From Longimicrobiales bacterium (GTDB lineage Bacteria > Gemmatimonadota > Gemmatimonadetes > Longimicrobiales > Gaopeijiaceae): 64,000 nt of DNA. Positions 63,950 through 64,000 of this stretch are shown here, in pieces. Each line of letters begins with the position of its first letter. Position 1 is the first letter of the stretch. Below the pieces are notes generated by a model. That model ran no database searches, was not told where the DNA came from, and was given only the letters and a program-made list of their open reading frames with translations. The position numbers and the translations under genes were made by a program. The stretch covers positions 1-64,000 of the forward strand of contig JANQDZ010000016.1 of assembly GCA_028278645.1 (NCBI GenBank). The letters run 5' to 3'.

Positions 63950-64000
63950 GAAGCCCAGATGTCACGAAAGGACTGAGAACCCGCCAAACCTCGGAGGGGG

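Larger units (their letters stand above)
38438..64000 (+). mobile_element. Sedentary chromosomal integron with at least 22 cassettes
   Basis: Layout: truncated tyrosine recombinase, putative attI (boundary G39650/T39651), then cassettes joined by attC-like sites all in one orientation. Limits: 1 39651-41088; 2 41089-41984; 3 41985-42774; 4 42775-43497; 5 43498-45061; 6 45062-46523; 7 46524-47981; 8 47982-49463; 9 49464-50203; 10 50204-50606; 11 50607-51465; 12 51466-53017; 13 53018-54427; 14 54428-55078; 15 55079-56577; 16 56578-58067; 17 58068-59513; 18 59514-60190; 19 60191-61726; 20 61727-62019; 21 62020-62761; 22 62762-63943; 23 begins 63944. Limits are supported because each cassette start is complementary to the bases just before its own attC core. 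The right end of the array is outside the window. Confidence 0.9.

Overview
The window is GC-rich (roughly 60%) bacterial chromosome. The first 38.4 kb is dense housekeeping sequence, and almost everything is on the plus strand. The gene set suggests an aerobic, diderm bacterium: a 14-subunit complex I, a di-heme type SdhCAB, lipoproteins with lipoboxes, a beta-barrel-like protein and a TonB-domain protein. The large set of 6-bladed beta-propeller lipoproteins fits Gemmatimonadota or a relative best. That placement is inference; there is no rRNA here to test it.

Layout, left part: the end of a Sua5/TsaC gene, a low-molecular-weight tyrosine phosphatase, aroE and comF; a glycolytic block (gap, an ECF sigma factor with a TonB-domain membrane protein, pgk, tpiA, secG); a 2-oxoacid dehydrogenase E2 followed by lipB; an AT-rich stretch leading into a structured, terminator-ended RNA candidate; a minus-strand RNase HI homologue with altered active-site residues; carA; an HU-like gene; a sigma / anti-sigma / Spy-like module; moaD-moaE-moaA; mdh-sdhCAB; two FKBP lipoproteins with a remnant of a third between them; minus-strand cyclophilin-like and dcd genes; then nuoA to nuoN in canonical order with a good promoter and a terminator.

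Right part (about 38.4 kb to the end): directly after the nuo terminator lies a tyrosine recombinase that keeps all its catalytic residues but lacks the start of its N-terminal domain. A gene-poor stretch with a putative attI follows, then an array of 22 complete gene cassettes plus the start of a 23rd. Each cassette ends in an attC-like site of 78-182 nt whose inner arms read GCGGGC..TGCCG and CGGCA..GCCCGC and whose outer boxes read (Y)AAC and GTT(A). Cassette limits can be proved internally: in most cassettes the first bases are the reverse complement of the bases just before that cassette's own attC core, for 7-14 nt, which is more than the classical 7-nt core. This is a sedentary chromosomal integron, with its integrase pointing toward the array (reverse of the classical layout).

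Cassette cargo is unusual. Eleven of 22 cassettes encode divergent members of one secreted or lipoprotein 6-bladed beta-propeller family (about 380-430 aa, most with a GxGPGEF-type motif and a C-terminal DxxDVxxV motif). Others encode a Doc/AbrB toxin-antitoxin pair on the opposite strand with its own promoter, a beta-barrel-like protein, a zinc-ribbon membrane protein, small membrane proteins, a carboxypeptidase-regulatory-like secreted protein, a SnoaL-like protein, a GNAT acetyltransferase and a complete TatC. One cassette has no convincing gene. About nine attC sites have lost an invariant core base triplet, and the integrase is truncated, so the platform may now be inactive in cis.
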